DNA of 64,000 bases from Macquaria australasica (lineage: Eukaryota; Chordata; Actinopteri; Centrarchiformes; Percichthyidae), in the NCBI GenBank assembly GCA_005408345.1, contig SEMN01000308.1, forward strand, positions 310,001 to 374,000, given 5' to 3'. The position numbers and the translations under genes were made by a program. The notes under the pieces were generated by a model. The model was not told where the DNA came from, did not search any database, and saw only the letters and a program-made list of their open reading frames with translations. Within the stretch, counting starts at the first letter, position 1, and every line of letters begins with the position of its first letter. This document shows, in pieces, positions 11,701 to 26,700 of the stretch.

Positions 11701-14700
11701 AGGGAGCTTGAGGGTTTTGACATTTTCAGGATACTTTCTGGTCCAAAGTTTTGGACCCAATCCAAAACGGACAGGTGGAAAACCTACCCGAACCTAATGC
11801 GCATAAATGGCTTTTCATAAAAAGAGACACATTTCAAATACACCCAAGGTTAATTAGAACTGATCCAGAAGGGACCCAAGGACAGTCGATCTCGATCTGA
11901 ATAGACCTGATTAGATAAAAAGTGTGGTGGAACCGAACAGACCCAAACAGGGAGAGAACACCAATACTGGCAGCAGCACAATGCACCACCAATTAATGAG
12001 ATGGAGCTGCCAAAAAAGCAGCAATTATACATATAATTATATATTATTACCTGAACGTCACCATTCACTCACTCTCTGTCTGCCTCAAAAAACACATTTT
12101 TCTCCTGTGGTGATTACGGCGCACCATTATCTGTTAGGTCATTCAACCATATGGGAATTAGAGATGTTGACACAACTGAATACAATGGGACCCTACCTGA
12201 CCCAATTAGAGTGACTTGGGTCCCAGTTTGGGTCTCGGTTACTAAGAACCAAGTGGACCTGTGAAGACCTCTAGCACAGAGTTTCAGTAATTTAACAACT
12301 TTCAATCTCAATTTTCTTTTCTGTGAGTTTTTTCATCTCCAAGAGCACCTTAAGGTTCCCCGGACTTACTACATGTGAAACTGAGTACTTGGCCTCTCCA
12401 TTCACTTCAAATGTATTTTTTGGTTAACTTGATGGTTATTTACAGCATTTTACACCAACGCTGGTCCTAATTAAAAAGCATGTATGTATGAGGAAACCAA
12501 AAAGTTGAAAAAAGCTCAGGAGAGTCAGACCCCATGAAGTAAACAAACTATTTTGTGTGCTACAAGTAAGCTTTCTGTACAGGCTAGGGTCTGTGATTTG
12601 ATGGCCTGTGGAGTGAACAACTGCAGTAATTTTGCACTTTATAAAAAATACTGTTCAGAAAAATGAGTGTAGTTAACAAGAGGCATCAGTATTGTGGCTC
12701 TTATTAAATATGGTCTTGGACTGATCACATTTATTCTAAAAAATATTTCTAAAACTTAACCTTGTCATACTGCTCTTCCCTCAAATCAGTAACAGCAGCA
12801 CTGTAACTTAATTAACTGATCTAAAATTTGGAAACTAGGACTGAACTTTAAGGCAAGGGAAGCACTGTACAAAAAGATAATTCCATCCTCAATCCACCTC
12901 AATATCACCATTGTATGACAACACTGCACTGGTGCTGGAACAATCCAGTCGATCTTCCTGCAGCAGTGTGGTCCACACTAAAACAACTGAAACAAATTTA
13001 GTGTGGGTCCACTTTTCCTACTAAGCCTGGCCAGGAGGGAGCTTGGGCCCCATATGGATGAATAGGTTCATTCTGATTGGATGAGCCTGTGCATGCAAAT
13101 TTTCAGTGCATGGATCTGTGAAGATGAGCAGTCAAGGCTCTCTACAATATCCCCATTGAAGGGTGTGAAATATAACCGTGGTGAAATGGTTCATATTTGC
13201 CCTGATTAAAATTGCCACAAAAACAATAAATAAATGCAGAGGTAGAACAAATAAAATGAACATATATATGGAGGAAAAAGCACACACTGACGAGATTCTG
13301 CATTTTGCTTGTTTGTTTGACTGCTTATGGCATATTCATCATGTTTATGACTTACACATATCTGTCATATTTGGTCTTCACTTCTGTCTGCAAACTGTAA
13401 AATGGTAAGAACAGATAAAACCTTAAGGCTAGCATGCTTAAATTGACACAGCTAACATAGCTAAGTTTTGTTTTTCAAGTACCAAGATGTTCAAAGGGGA
13501 TCCATTACTATTTGAAGTGACTGTAAGGAATGTATGGACAGTCCTACACAACAGAGAATAGAAAAATCTGACCTATTACAGCATCCTGGTTGGGGGTCTT
13601 CACTGTGGATCCACCATCACCATCAGCTCTCAGGTTCATCATCTGCATCTTTGTGTTTTTATAGGACAAAAAAGAAGTTACCTATATGTTCTTTCATACT
13701 TATACAGCACGTGTACAGTGTCATTGTTTGGTTCTTGCTTTTATCTACAGTGCCTTACTATACTGTAGGTAGTAATCCCTGTGCGGCTCTAGCTGACAAT
13801 GAACACCTAACCTTCACATTGTTAGAGTCATAATGTGACTAATTAATGAACTGCTCCATATTCTGTTTGTGTGCCTTTGTCTCTACCCTCATTTTTTTCT
13901 CATGGTCTCTCCACTGACATTAGGCTACCAACATTCTTCTTTTGACTGATGCATGGAGCTGTATATGCTCAACATGCTCTTGAGAGTTTGGGAGGTAGGA
14001 CGAGGGATGTCAGGTTTTCTACAAGCAGTCCTCCATGGAGACATTTATGTACACAGTTTCACAGGTTTTGAACTTTAAATAATAATCAAATATAACTACA
14101 ACATAACGTATCTGACTGATACATGATATGATCACTTGTTGATACATTCTTTAGATTAATTAATGGGCTCTAATGGTAAAACTATGGACACAGTGATACA
14201 TTTAAAGGTCTTAAAATAAGGTTTGGTAATAAAGGCTGAATGATGAAACTGTTGGTAAGAGGGTTTGAGGGACAGTTGGTGGAATTAGCCTGAAGTGCAC
14301 CCCACTTGTTAAGACAGTCATGTAACTCTGTGTTCTTCTGTTTTCATTTGATCACACTGTATTAAGTTTCATATCATTTAGAGTACACCTCTAATCAATT
14401 TCTGTTTTTGTTTTTAAAGTGTCTTTCTGGTGGAATTACAGTAATGTCATATTACTGTAACAAACATACTGTACATAAAAACAGGTTTTGAGTACACATC
14501 TTTGTATAAAGACATTTTTGTGATTAGAACTAAACCTGGCTGCATACCAATAAAATAACTGCCTGTTTTGTATTAGGTAATGATTTAATTTACCTTTGGG
14601 TCTCCGATGATGTCAGTATGTCCTTGTATTTCATTCAGGGACATTCCTGGGCAGGGCATTGAGATGCAAGCCCGCACTGCATCATGAGACTCTCTTCTCC

Positions 14701-17700
14701 CCACAGAGCTGAAAGAAAACAGTTTGTCAACAAACCACAGCATACTGAAATCGTCTGATATTGACTCAACATGCCTAGGGTGATTCGGCTAATAAATTAC
14801 CCCATATCACTTGAAACCTGGCTGCAATCCTCTGTATGAAATGTGTCTCAACTGGTCTCAGGGCTAAGGACACTGACAGATGTGTCTCAGACCACTTAAT
14901 AAAAATGACAGAAATCATCTGAGGCAGTAAATCACTTCATTGGCAATAAGCTATGAGGAAATCTGCTAAAAAAAAAAATCACAGGTATTGTGTTAAGTGC
15001 ACCAGAGTCAAAAGATTTCTTACCAGTCTTTTCCATCGCTTTTTCTTCTGTCTCTTTTTTTGTCAGACTTTGTCTGCTTTCCTCCCAGAAGCGATGTAAT
15101 CTTTTGCTCTCTCTTGTCCTCTTTTACTTTCGGGGGATCAGTCTTTTTGCTGCTTGGAGCAGGAAGCTTACTCTTACGAAAACCAAACCAATTTGCCAAG
15201 GTTGAGCCAGATTTTTGCTTCACGTCATTGCTTCTCTCCTGTTCCTGAGACTTGTGCAAGTTCTCCTCTATGCCGAGCATCACTTTCTCTTCGATTGTGG
15301 TTATAGTACTTTGTCTCTCTGGTTCTTCAGAAACTGGCTCACCAAAGGCGCTTGAAAACTGTTGCTCAATCTGAAGGCGCCTAGCCTGTTCTCGTTGGAG
15401 TTTAAGACTTTGAAGTCTTTCACTGGAGGACCCCAAATGTGATGGAACTGTCAGGCCCTCTTCAACCAAGAAGTTGTTCAAAAGGGATCGATTCATTGGG
15501 CAATGGTAGCTACTGGAGCAACTCATACTTCCTGGAAGGACATCACTAAGAGAGTTCAAGGAGCTCCCTGAGTGAGTTTTGATCTGGGTACGGACCTTTC
15601 CAGATCTGTTGAAGCTTGGTCTGTCCATGTAGCGTGCACCAAAGCTCTGGCTACGAGCCTTGGCCCCATTCATGCCCATTACTGGCTTAATGGGAGGTCT
15701 GGTTGACACAGACACAGACCGTTTAAACAGCCAACCTTCCTCATCAAATCCCCAATCTAACATCACACCACTGTCTGATGCAACAGGTTGAACTGACGGC
15801 TCAGAATCAAGCGAGTTACAGCGGGTCTCAATCTTTCTGCGGGCTTTGTCATGAGCACCACATTCATGTATCATCTGGGGATCACATGTAAAAGTCTGAA
15901 AGGTTTGGATAGTAGAGTTTGTATCATCTTTGTTCTGTCTTAAAACTAGGAAGGTACTGGTTTCCTGTCCACAGATTGCCTCATGAGATTTAGCATTTGC
16001 AGGAAGAGCCATTTTTACAGCTCTTGAGGTGGAACTCTGAAGATTATTGGCAATCCCATGGTAGTAAACATTACAATATGCCTGAGGCAAGACTTCTGAA
16101 AGTTTTGGCTCACTAATGCTCTGTTTGGATCTTTGTAAGATGTTCTGACATGGCAATATAGAGGGAGCACCATTTTCATCATGGCATGTCGCAGTTCTGT
16201 CCATAGATAACTGTGCTGACTCTGACACTTGTGACTCTTGAACTGGGACAGGTGGTATCTTGGATGAGTGGGTATGGTAGACCTTGGCAGGGATATCTTT
16301 CAGTGGCTTACTTTCAGCATCCATTTGTGGGGCTGTATGATGATTATCTTTTGTTGTGTTGGATGGTTGAGGCTGTAAAATAGAAGAAACCTGATTTGAT
16401 TGTGGCTTGTTGGTGCCTGATGTTGTCTTCCCAGTAGTAGAGCTTTGAGCCCGACCTGCAGATGTATGTGCTTTGGGTAAGCTGTCTCCACCAGATCTAA
16501 GGACTAGAGACGTTGTTCGACCTGGTGGTGGTGGTGGGGATGGGGACCTAACTTCTGAACGAGAAACATCACAGTGCTGGTCTTGGCGTCGTTGTTTTCG
16601 TGGAGAGCAGGGTAAGTTGTCATAGATGCTCTCTTCCACAGAGTCATTGCTTGAATGAAGTCTAGTGATTTGCAAAGGTGATTTTGTTGGGCTATTTGAG
16701 CATTCATTGATCCCAGGAGGCTTAAATGCCTTTGAATGTTTCACAGGGGAAGCAAGGGGAGAGCACTGTTGCACACTCTTGAAAGACTTGGAACTTGTTG
16801 ATACCGCAATGTCATCATCTTTCTCAACTTTAGATAATACTCCCTTGCTTGAACCATGTGTTTTACTGATATTTGTCCTTTTGCTAGGAACACTGTGCCC
16901 AGGAGGGTTTGACTGTCCTTTGGGCCTGTGACCCTTAATAAGCTTTTGGTGGAGAGGAGAATGTGTATGCTTAGGTTGTTCTTGTCCTCCATCCGCACTC
17001 TTGCTCCGCAGAATGAAAGCCTTTCTTGCTGAGTCACAAGGCTGAGGTTTCGGTTTCCTCTGTGGAGATTCTGAGATGGTGTAGTTCTGGCTTTCACTGC
17101 CAGCTTGACTTGCCTGGTCTCTGCAGTGAGGAACCTCCATTGAGGAGCTGCGCTGTCTGGCTACACTCACACAGCTCAGAGCTCTTGTTGCAGACTGCTG
17201 AAAAGAAGAGCTCACATTACTGGCCCCCGCTTCGACTTGCTGGACTGCAAGTCTGCCCTGTTGTCTTTTGACATGATCAAGTCTGGATTTACGGTCAGTA
17301 GACCTTTCTTGGTTATTGTTTCTGTCACTTAACTTAAAGCCTGAATGCTTGTGTTTTTCTAGTGAGTCTTTGTTTTTTTCTTCCAGATGCGTAAGGCTTT
17401 CTGTTGGGCTTACACCAGGTTTTACTGTGGGGCCCTCCAAAAATAAGAAGTTGTCTGTGACAGGTGAGGGAAAAAGACCAGAATTCCCGGCAAGGTTTAC
17501 AGGGTCTTCTTGAACATTGTTGTCATCATCCCTTGTGACATCCAGTTTCTCCAAGCAAAGAAGCTCTTTTGTTGGTTGGTCACTTGATTCCCTACTTTGT
17601 AATTTAGGCGAATCATCATCTGCATCATCAGAGTCTAGGGCAGCAATCCCTGCTCTGGCCTGGAAAGACTTACTTGTAGGGGCTACTTGCTTGGCTGTAC

Positions 17701-20700
17701 TCCCTTGTAGGCCACACTTGACACCAAGTGAGTAAATGCCCTCGTTGGAGGTCATACAATCTTTGCAGTGTGGTACAGATGCAAGTGATGATGCCTCTCT
17801 GGAACTGCACATTTGGAGACGCTTCAGGCCTTTCAGAATGTGGCCTTCCTTCCATCCAAGGTCTGTCTGCTCAATGGGTGCTGAATGATTGCTGGATACT
17901 GAACCCGTACTCATCCTTTTGTCCCGGCTTGTGGCACACTGTGCATTACAAGAGATATTTACAATTATTATACTGGCATTTATAGATGAATCACTCGTTT
18001 TAACCCAAAATCCCACAAATATGCAAACAAGTACTTTGACAAATTCCTTATATAGTACTTCAAATTGAAGGAAGATGAATGGAAGATGAAACCCACCTTG
18101 GAGAATCCACGTCCCTCTGCCCAAGTGTGGGAGCCACTGGAGTACTCACTACAAGCACTGGATAGTGACAGTTCACTGCTACTGCCGCTACCACTACTGC
18201 GTGGGCATGTTAGACTCAGCAGGCTGGGCCACCTTCCTGCAGGAATACTTGCTTTTCCATTCCTTTGGACCTCCTGCAAAATAATAAATTACATAATCAA
18301 TCAACAGAAATTAAGTAAACAGTCACTCAACACGCAAAAAACTTATTAAATAATTATGAAAACAGTCCAGTAAATGACAAGTCATCGTTGTAGGCTAAGA
18401 TTGACACAGCATGGGTGATAAGAGACATTTATAGGATATACAATTTAATTTATGTCAGTACTGACAAATATTGTAATTATCGGTCACATTAATTTATTCA
18501 TCCACCTAATCCCTGACATTATAGTCAACAGATTCTCTTTGCAGTCTGAACGATATACACAACCTATGAGAATACCCCATGGCTCTCCATTTGTCTTTGT
18601 CACAGATCTCAAAGAAATCGATATGCTGATACATAGCTGTCTCTTTCCAAACAGAGGCTAATTGAGGAATGGAATGACATTTTCCACTCCACTAGTTAGA
18701 TAGATCCTGTTGTGAAATTCAATGTGTTTTTATGTTTCTTTGGTCTTGCAGGTGTACCATGATTACTTTTTGGGACCTGGTCTGAGACATTTCAAAGTGA
18801 TGCCTCTGTTCTAACATAAGGGCAGACTATTCACTCAGCATCCTCTTGGTGTGTCTGCTGTTCATTCATATTTCAAACATAACTGCACAATGACTGACGA
18901 GTGTGGAACCAGATCCCAGTTTGTGTACGGGAGGCGGACAACCTTCTCACATTTAAGAGTAGGCTTAAGACTTTCCTCTTTGATAAAGCTTATAGTAGGG
19001 CTGACTCAGGTGACCCCTGAGCCACCCCTTAGTTATGCTGCTATAGGCCTAGACTGCCGGGGGACTTCCTATGATGCACTGAGCTCCTTTCTCCTCCTCT
19101 TCCTCTCCATCTGTAAGCCCTCATATCCCATCAATGCTTGTTATTAATTCAACTTCTTCCCGTAGTTGTGTGCTTTCTCTCCTCTCTCTCTCTCTCTCTC
19201 TCTCCCCTTCTGTTGCTTTCTGCAGGTATTTCTGCCTCCGGAGCTGTAGAGTCTGGGTCTGTGGCTGCTGCCGCCTGCTGCCCCCGTGCTCCTACTCTGC
19301 ACCCGCTGCTGCTATTGCTGTTGTTGCTCTTGTTATTAGTATTGCTATTATAATGTTGCTCTTAGTGTTGTTTCTGTTGGTGTTAACATCAATGCCATTA
19401 CCATATCTATTGCCTTACATCCCTATGTGGAACTGTATTGTGCTGCTGTGTGTTCTCTTTCCTCCTGCTCTCTCTCTCCCGCTCCCCCCCTCCCCCTTCA
19501 ACCCAACCGGTCGAGGCAGATGACCGCCCACCTTGAGCCTGGTTCTGCTCGAGGTTTCTACCTGTTAAAAGGGAGTTTTCCTTGCCACTGTCGCATAGTG
19601 CTTGCTCATGGTGGGAACTGTTGGGTCTCTGTAAATATAAAGAGTCGGTCTAGACTTGCTCTATTCGAAAAAGTGCCCTGAGATAACTTTGTTATGATAT
19701 GGCACTATATAAATAAAACTGAATTGAATTGAATTGAATTGAGTGTTAGATGATGATGCTCTTGTGTTAGTCAGGGTATACAAAATGAACCAAAATCCAC
19801 ATTCACATAGTGTTCCTCTGACTCAGATGATTGTTAATAACACCTTTCACTGGCTGGTATCGTTTGAATATATTTTCCAAAGCATGCTGAAAAGAACAAT
19901 TTTCTGCCAATGCCAGAGCAACCATGTGCCCACCACACTATGCCTGTTCGTTATAAGTGACAGAGGAAAGAAAAGTGCATTGTAAGCCTCTTGATTGAAC
20001 AGTTTAGTCTAATAGCGAGAAAAAGTACAGCTCATAGAACCTTGTAGAAACAAGATATCACAGAACATTTTCTCCAAAAATGTCTTTAGCTGATGCAAAA
20101 TACTTCTATTAAAGGTTAAGAGAGGTAATTATAAAGGTAGCTTTAAAAGTACTTTCACTGTATATTTTATCACTTACATTTTATTTTGGAGTAGACTCCC
20201 AGATTATGTCTGAAGCAGCAGTTCCCTATAGTGGCCAAGCTGCCATCTGTTCATCTAAGGTTTATCAATTGATTGGTGTATTGATTGATACTAAAAAAAA
20301 TTTCACAGTTCTACTACTGTAAAACAAATAAAAAGATGGGACTTAATTTCCAAGTGATAATTTGATAGTAAAATTGAATCAGATGACTGAGTAATGACCT
20401 GTATCAGTCCAGTGACTGTAATGTGGAGGAGTCACTAGTACTGCCAAACCAACTGGAAATTAACACCCAGCTGTACATCTCTGGACACCAGAAAAGGAGC
20501 CACTTTTAGGTCTTTGGTTTTGGTTTTCTGGCTAACAGACTGTATTACAGAGTCTCACAGCTCTCATCTATCCCAATGAGCTGAGTGCAGTATCAGCCTA
20601 GCACAAAACAGTGGCAGAGTGGTAGGTGGAGAAAGACTAGCAACTAGCTAGCTAAAGACCCAGACATGTTTTTCATATTCTGTGGTTGAATTATTCAGGA

Positions 20701-23700
20701 GAACTGATGTTACCAGTGTACTTCTAAGTGGAAGAGGTTATTCATAACCTTGTCTTCGTTGTAATTCAATTCAATTCAGTTTTATTTATATAGCGCCATA
20801 TCATAACAAAGTTATCTCAGGGCACTTTTTCGAATAGAGCAGGTCTAGACCGACTCTTTATATTTACAGAGACCCAACAGTTCCACCATGAGCAAGCACT
20901 ATGCGACAGTGGCAAGGAAAAACTCCCTTTTAACAGGTAGAAACCTTGAGCAGAACCAGGCTCAAGGTGGGCGGTCATCTGCCTCGACCGGTTGGGTTGA
21001 AGGGGGGGGGGGGAGCGGGAGAGAGAGAGCAGGAGGAAAGAACATACAGCAGCACAATACAGTTCCACATAGGGATGTAAGGCAATAGATATGGTAATGG
21101 CATTGATGTTAACACCAACAGAAACAACACTAAGAGCAACATTATAATAGCAATACTAATAACGCTTAACAACAATAGCATCGGCCGGTGCAGAGCAGGA
21201 GCGAGGGGGCAGCAGGCGGCGAAAGCGGCCACAGACCAGACACCACAGCTCAGGGCAAACACCTGCAGAAAGCAACAGGGGAGGAGAGAGAGAGGGAGAG
21301 AAACTCGGAAGAGTTGAGATTAATAACAGAAGCATTGATGGGATATGAGGGCGTACAGATGAAGAGGAGGAGAATGGAGCTCAGTGCATCATAGGAAGTC
21401 CCCCGGCAGTCTAGGCCTATAGCAGCATAACTAAGGGGTGGCTCAGGGGTCACCTGAGTCAACCCTACTATAAGCTTTATCAAAGAGGAAAGTCTTAAGC
21501 CTACTCTTAAATGTGAGGAGGTTGTCCGCCTCCCGTACACAAACTGGGATCTGGTTCCACAGGAGAGCTTGATAGCTGAAGGCTCTGGCTCCCATTCTAC
21601 TTTTAGAGACTCTAGGAACCACAAGGAACCCTGCATTCTGGGAGCGCAGTGCTCTAGTGGGGTAATAGGGTACTATGAGCTCTTTAAGATATGATGGTGC
21701 CTGACCATTTAGGGCTTTGAAGGTGAGGAGAAGGATTTTAAATTCTATTCTGGATTTTACAGGGAGCCAGTGTAGAGAAGCTAATATTGGAGAAATATGT
21801 TCTCTTTTTCTGGTTCTTGTCAGTAAACGTGCCGCAGCATTCTGAATCAGCTGGAGAGTCTTAAGGGATTTATTGGGGCAGCCTGATAATAGAGAGTTGC
21901 AATAGTCCAGCCTAGACGTAACAAATGCATGGACTAGTTTTTCTGCATCTTTTTGAGATAGGATGTGCCTGATTTTTGCAATGTTACGTAAATGAAAAAA
22001 GGCAGTTCTTGAAGTTTGTTTTATTGGGAGTTAAAGGACATATCCTGATCAAAGATAACTCCAAGATTCCTTACGGTTTCGCTGGAGGCCAGGGCAATGC
22101 CATCTAGAGAAACTATCTTTAGATAATGTGTTTCGAAGGTGTTCGGGGCCAAGTACAATAACTTCGGTTTTGTCTGAGTTTAACATCAGAAAATTGCAGG
22201 TCATCCAGGCCTTTATGTCCTTAAGGCATGCCTGAAGTTTAGCTAATTGATTGGTTTCATCTGGCTTGATCGATAAATACAATTGGGTATCATCTGTAAG
22301 CCTGATACTTCAATATAATACTTCATTAAACACAACTAGGTCTGCAAAAAAAACATGTTAGTGCTGAGATGACTGTTTAGCCTGTCATTTTGAATGTTAG
22401 TTGTTCCATTATTCATTTTAGAAACTCTTTTTGCCACAGTTTTGCCCCACCATCACAGATAATTGATTTGATCTCGTTTATTTTTATATTATCATACTAT
22501 CACTGTATTTGTAGTAATTTTGCTTTATCGTTTTAGTACTGCTCATAGAAACTGGTATGGACATAGTTTCACGTCCTTATCAGCAAAACAGATTTGCAGG
22601 TCAGACAACCAGTTCATGCAAAATGCCATACTTACTATATACCATAACCATATAAGCTTTACATTTCACTTTTTGAAACTAGTTAAATGGCCCAAACAGA
22701 AGTGTTAGAAAATAAATGTGTCTGTTCTCTGTAAGTATGAACAGTTAGTGCCCACAAAGCCCTAAGTCTTACAAAATGAAAATGTCATCTTTGATTATGA
22801 TTTTTACACAGGGTAAAAGATGGACCCAGACAGTTGGGTTGCATTTGAATATGATTTTTGGGCCATTTTAGATTTTGATAAGTTGAAAGGTATCAGAATG
22901 TACTGAAAAGCGTGCTTAAGGTATAATTCTCTATTAGAAAAGACCAGTGTTTAATATCTTCATCCACTTATCTGTGAAGGATTTGGGTCCTGCGTAGAAA
23001 GCCAAGTCTGGTACTAGAAACTGCTGGCACTATTTACTGGCATGCTGCAGATACTGTTTGCATCGGTGCCATTTCCAATCTGAAGGACCCAAAGGTGTCA
23101 AGTGTTGTGACCCCATTTAAAATAGCATTGATCTTTTGCAAGGCTGCCATGGCCAGCTTCCTCTCAAAGTCATTAGTGTCATCTGTTAGCAATAATTAAT
23201 GTGAATAGGAAATAATTGCATAAGGGAGCTGGAGACTAAAGTGATTTGGTCCATTCAATGATATTCACCTATTATTTGATTATCCGTGCTAGCCTTTATT
23301 TCACGAGCACTGTGGGAGAAGACCAAATTTGACCATGCTTGTGCGGATTAATCTTGGAACTAATTACAGTCAGTATGTCGAGGGGTATCAGAGATTTGAC
23401 ACAAGTGATACAGTTTAACAAAACCCTCAATCAGAGAGGTGCTGTGCTTAAAGTCAAGGGCAAATTCGAGGGCTTTCGAGATGTTTTTTTTCTTCCTCTT
23501 CATATATTTCAGTGTTTCTCCACTTTTTCCACAGATTATGTCCCTTTGAGCACCAAAGCCACATCCAAATACTTGTCATGTTAAAAATGTGCTAAAGGCC
23601 TATAAAAAAAAAAAAAAACAGGATAAACACTACCTAAGGGTTGGCAGAAATCATCAGTTATCTGGATATATATATACCTAAAAGTTGTTTTCGTCACAGT

Positions 23701-26700
23701 AAGTAATGAGTCACACTTGATGTATTCAGTATCAAATCAAATATCAAACATTTAATAGTGATCTATTTTTAAGGACAATATCAATTATTGATATGCCCTT
23801 GCAATTTTTCTGCTATTACCATTTAGTCATTCAGATGCTCAGAGGGTTCTGTAAATAGAAAGATCACAAGAACTTTATTCACAAAAAATTTAAAAGCTCA
23901 GTGCCAGGCTTTTTCTGCTCAAAAGTACATCTATGTCGCGGCTAAAAGGAAAAGTAAATGAATAAATAAATGTATGACTGTATCTAAAAATAATAGTGCT
24001 AAAATGAGTTGGTTTTGCGTAACTGTTTTCTGTCTGGCTGTGGAAGATCCGTGGTGCTTTATTATACTTTGCAGAGCACTTTATACTGCATCCATTTGTA
24101 TGAAATGTGCTATGATGATTTTTCTTGTCATATAATTATAACTATTGTTATTATTTATTATTATTAGTAGTGGTGACTTTTAAAGGGGACTACCAATTTT
24201 TAATAGAAAACCAACATTACAAGCTGGGGGTGTAAAGTGTTAAAGATGTGGTCGTTTACTAGGCTGGAGAGTATGGACATGTACAATCCAAAGTTTTTAG
24301 AGCTTGACACATACTAAAGACTGAAAGTCAGGACATCCTGGCCTCCTTTGCATCAATTTTGACCATTCTTTTTTTACACTTTTCTCTGGCAGAATTACAA
24401 TATAGCTTCATGGGAGGAATTGTATCCACTTATCATCAATGTGTATATGTCAAGTCCTTAGACACACCCTCACATGAAGACAGGCCCAGAGCCTTGTGTA
24501 AATAAATCATACTATCTCTCCATCCATCCAGCCTTCTCAGTCAGAATAATACAGTACCATATCAACTGGTGAGTCTACAGCTTATGAGGGGTTCCCCACA
24601 GAGCATATGCTATTATGCTGGTGCTTTTATCCCAGGCACCTCACAGCACCATGACTTCATACATTTTTATGTTAGATTTAGTAATGGAAATCTAACCAAC
24701 CGCTAGCCCTGGCAGTTCTGGAGATTTCTCTACCAACTAAACTATACTGGCAGTGCGTACTATCACAGTTGATGTTGTTGTATGCAGTATAGGATATCAG
24801 CATGTGATCATTTTACATGAACATCACCACCTGTGATTATAAAAAGCTAGGATAATTATAGTACTACAGTATATGTGAAGTACTCAGACATTCATCCGCC
24901 CAGCAGCAGCACAGTGTATGTGGGAACATGTCACCCAGTGCAACAATGTGGCTCACTGATGTGTTTTTCAGTTTTGGACAACAATGGAGCTCTATGGCAC
25001 AGAGGAAGAAGATATATCAGGTCTTTGGATACACACACAATACTTGTCAGTGGGATCAATTCATTGTTGTTTTGGGGATTTTAATGGGATTTGTTGACAA
25101 CAACAAAAAATAGAATACTGACACCCTCATTCTTTAACTTTTGCATTATCCACATAAGTGTCAATACTTGTGTGCTTTTTAGAAACATTCAAATTGAACT
25201 GCATACAGTCTTCCCTCTCATTTTTTCTGGTTACTATTCACATGGGTAAAAGTGTAAAATCATGGCTTGTTTGCAACATTGAAACGGTAATTCGCCATTA
25301 AGGCATTTTCGCATTCACTGCCTCATAACCAGGCTTCTGATCAGCAGACCATTCAGACACAAGGACAATAGCTTCCATGGACTTTTGAGTTCACTTTAAA
25401 TTTCACAATCTCATCAAAATTCGTCCATGCGTCCCCCTGAGCCGCCCAAAGCAAGGTTACACTCACTCAACCGCTCCTCAGACCACAGTTTTCTCCACTC
25501 TAGTCTTTGAAACAGTTACCATCTTCACTGCTCTCACCTCACTATCAAACGCACCAACTACCACCTCATCCACCTCCTTGTCTTCAGGTCCCTGGTCATT
25601 AATACTTTCTGCTCATCTACACCTTGCTGTCACCTTCACCTCCTCTGCTCTCTTTCCTTGCTGCTGCTCAGTGTTGTGCCTGCTGGGCTGGGCTCTAACT
25701 AGATGCACTGCTGTTCACTTTAGTGTCAGCACAGAGAGAGGAGGGAAGCAGGAGTGAAATGGTGGAAAACAAGCAGACCGCACTGGCTAGTACTACAGCT
25801 TGGTGAGGTGCAGTAAAGGACTGTGGTTGCAGTGGTGAAACACAGCTGAATGTGTTACTGACCACAGACATAATAAAATGTATCTGACAAATATGTGACA
25901 ATATGTTGATATAAACGAATAAAAGCCGGGCATTTTTGCTTAAGGAAAGCCAATTTAGCTCTTGAATCACATGATGTAAAGTCAAGTGAAACTTTGTTTT
26001 AAATTTAGAGCTTAGTGCAAGCAATCCTTATGTAAGAGGCCAGTGAGGAAGGCTGTTGTTTGTGTTGTACAATGCATCTGTGTTGTAAATCTTCCTGCTA
26101 GGCAAAAGCAAATGGATTTTCACACACTTCAAAAGGGGTAAATAAATGTGAATTTGTTATACGAGTTCACACAGCAACAAAATCAAATGCTGTTTAAAGC
26201 ACTTCAAAGGGGCAAATAAATTCATGGGAGCCAGAGCCTTCAGCTATCAAGCTCCTCTCCTGTGGAACCAGATCCCAGTTTGTGTACGGGAGGCGGACAA
26301 CCTCCTCACATTTAAGAGTAGGCTTAAGACTTTCCTCTTTGATAAAGCTTATAGTAGGGCTGACTCAGGTGACCCCTGAGCCCCCCCTTAGTTATGCTGC
26401 TATAGGCCTAGACTGCCGGGGGACTTCCTATGATGCACTGAGCTCCTTTCTCCTCCTCTTCCTCTCCATCTGTACGCCCTCATATCCCATCAATGCTTGT
26501 TATTAATTCAACTTCTTCCCGTAGTTGTGTGCTTTCTCTCCTCTCTCTCTCTCTCTCTCTTCTGTTGCTTTCTGCAGGTATTTCTGCCTCCGGAGCTGTA
26601 GAGTCTGGGTCTGTGGTTGCTGCCGCCTGCTGCCCCCGTGCTCCTGCTCTGCACCCGCTGCTGCTATTGCTGTTGTTGCTCTTGTTATTAGTATTGCTAT

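Noticed and set aside
13750..13775. Tc1/mariner terminus (TACAGTGCCTTAC word)
   Set aside because: No matching inverted end or transposase fragment nearby; a single short word is not enough.
17939..18124. First ~60 codons of the 1,034-codon open frame as protein N-terminus
   Set aside because: They precede a splice acceptor (TGCACAG at 17939) and run through intron sequence; the upstream exon at 18097-18273 joins at 17938 in phase 0.
19134..19523. Leu/Ser-rich ORFs as membrane proteins
   Set aside because: They translate the CT- and CTG-rich 3' UTR of an L2-like LINE; the same frames recur in the copies at 26493-26968 and 20975-21262.
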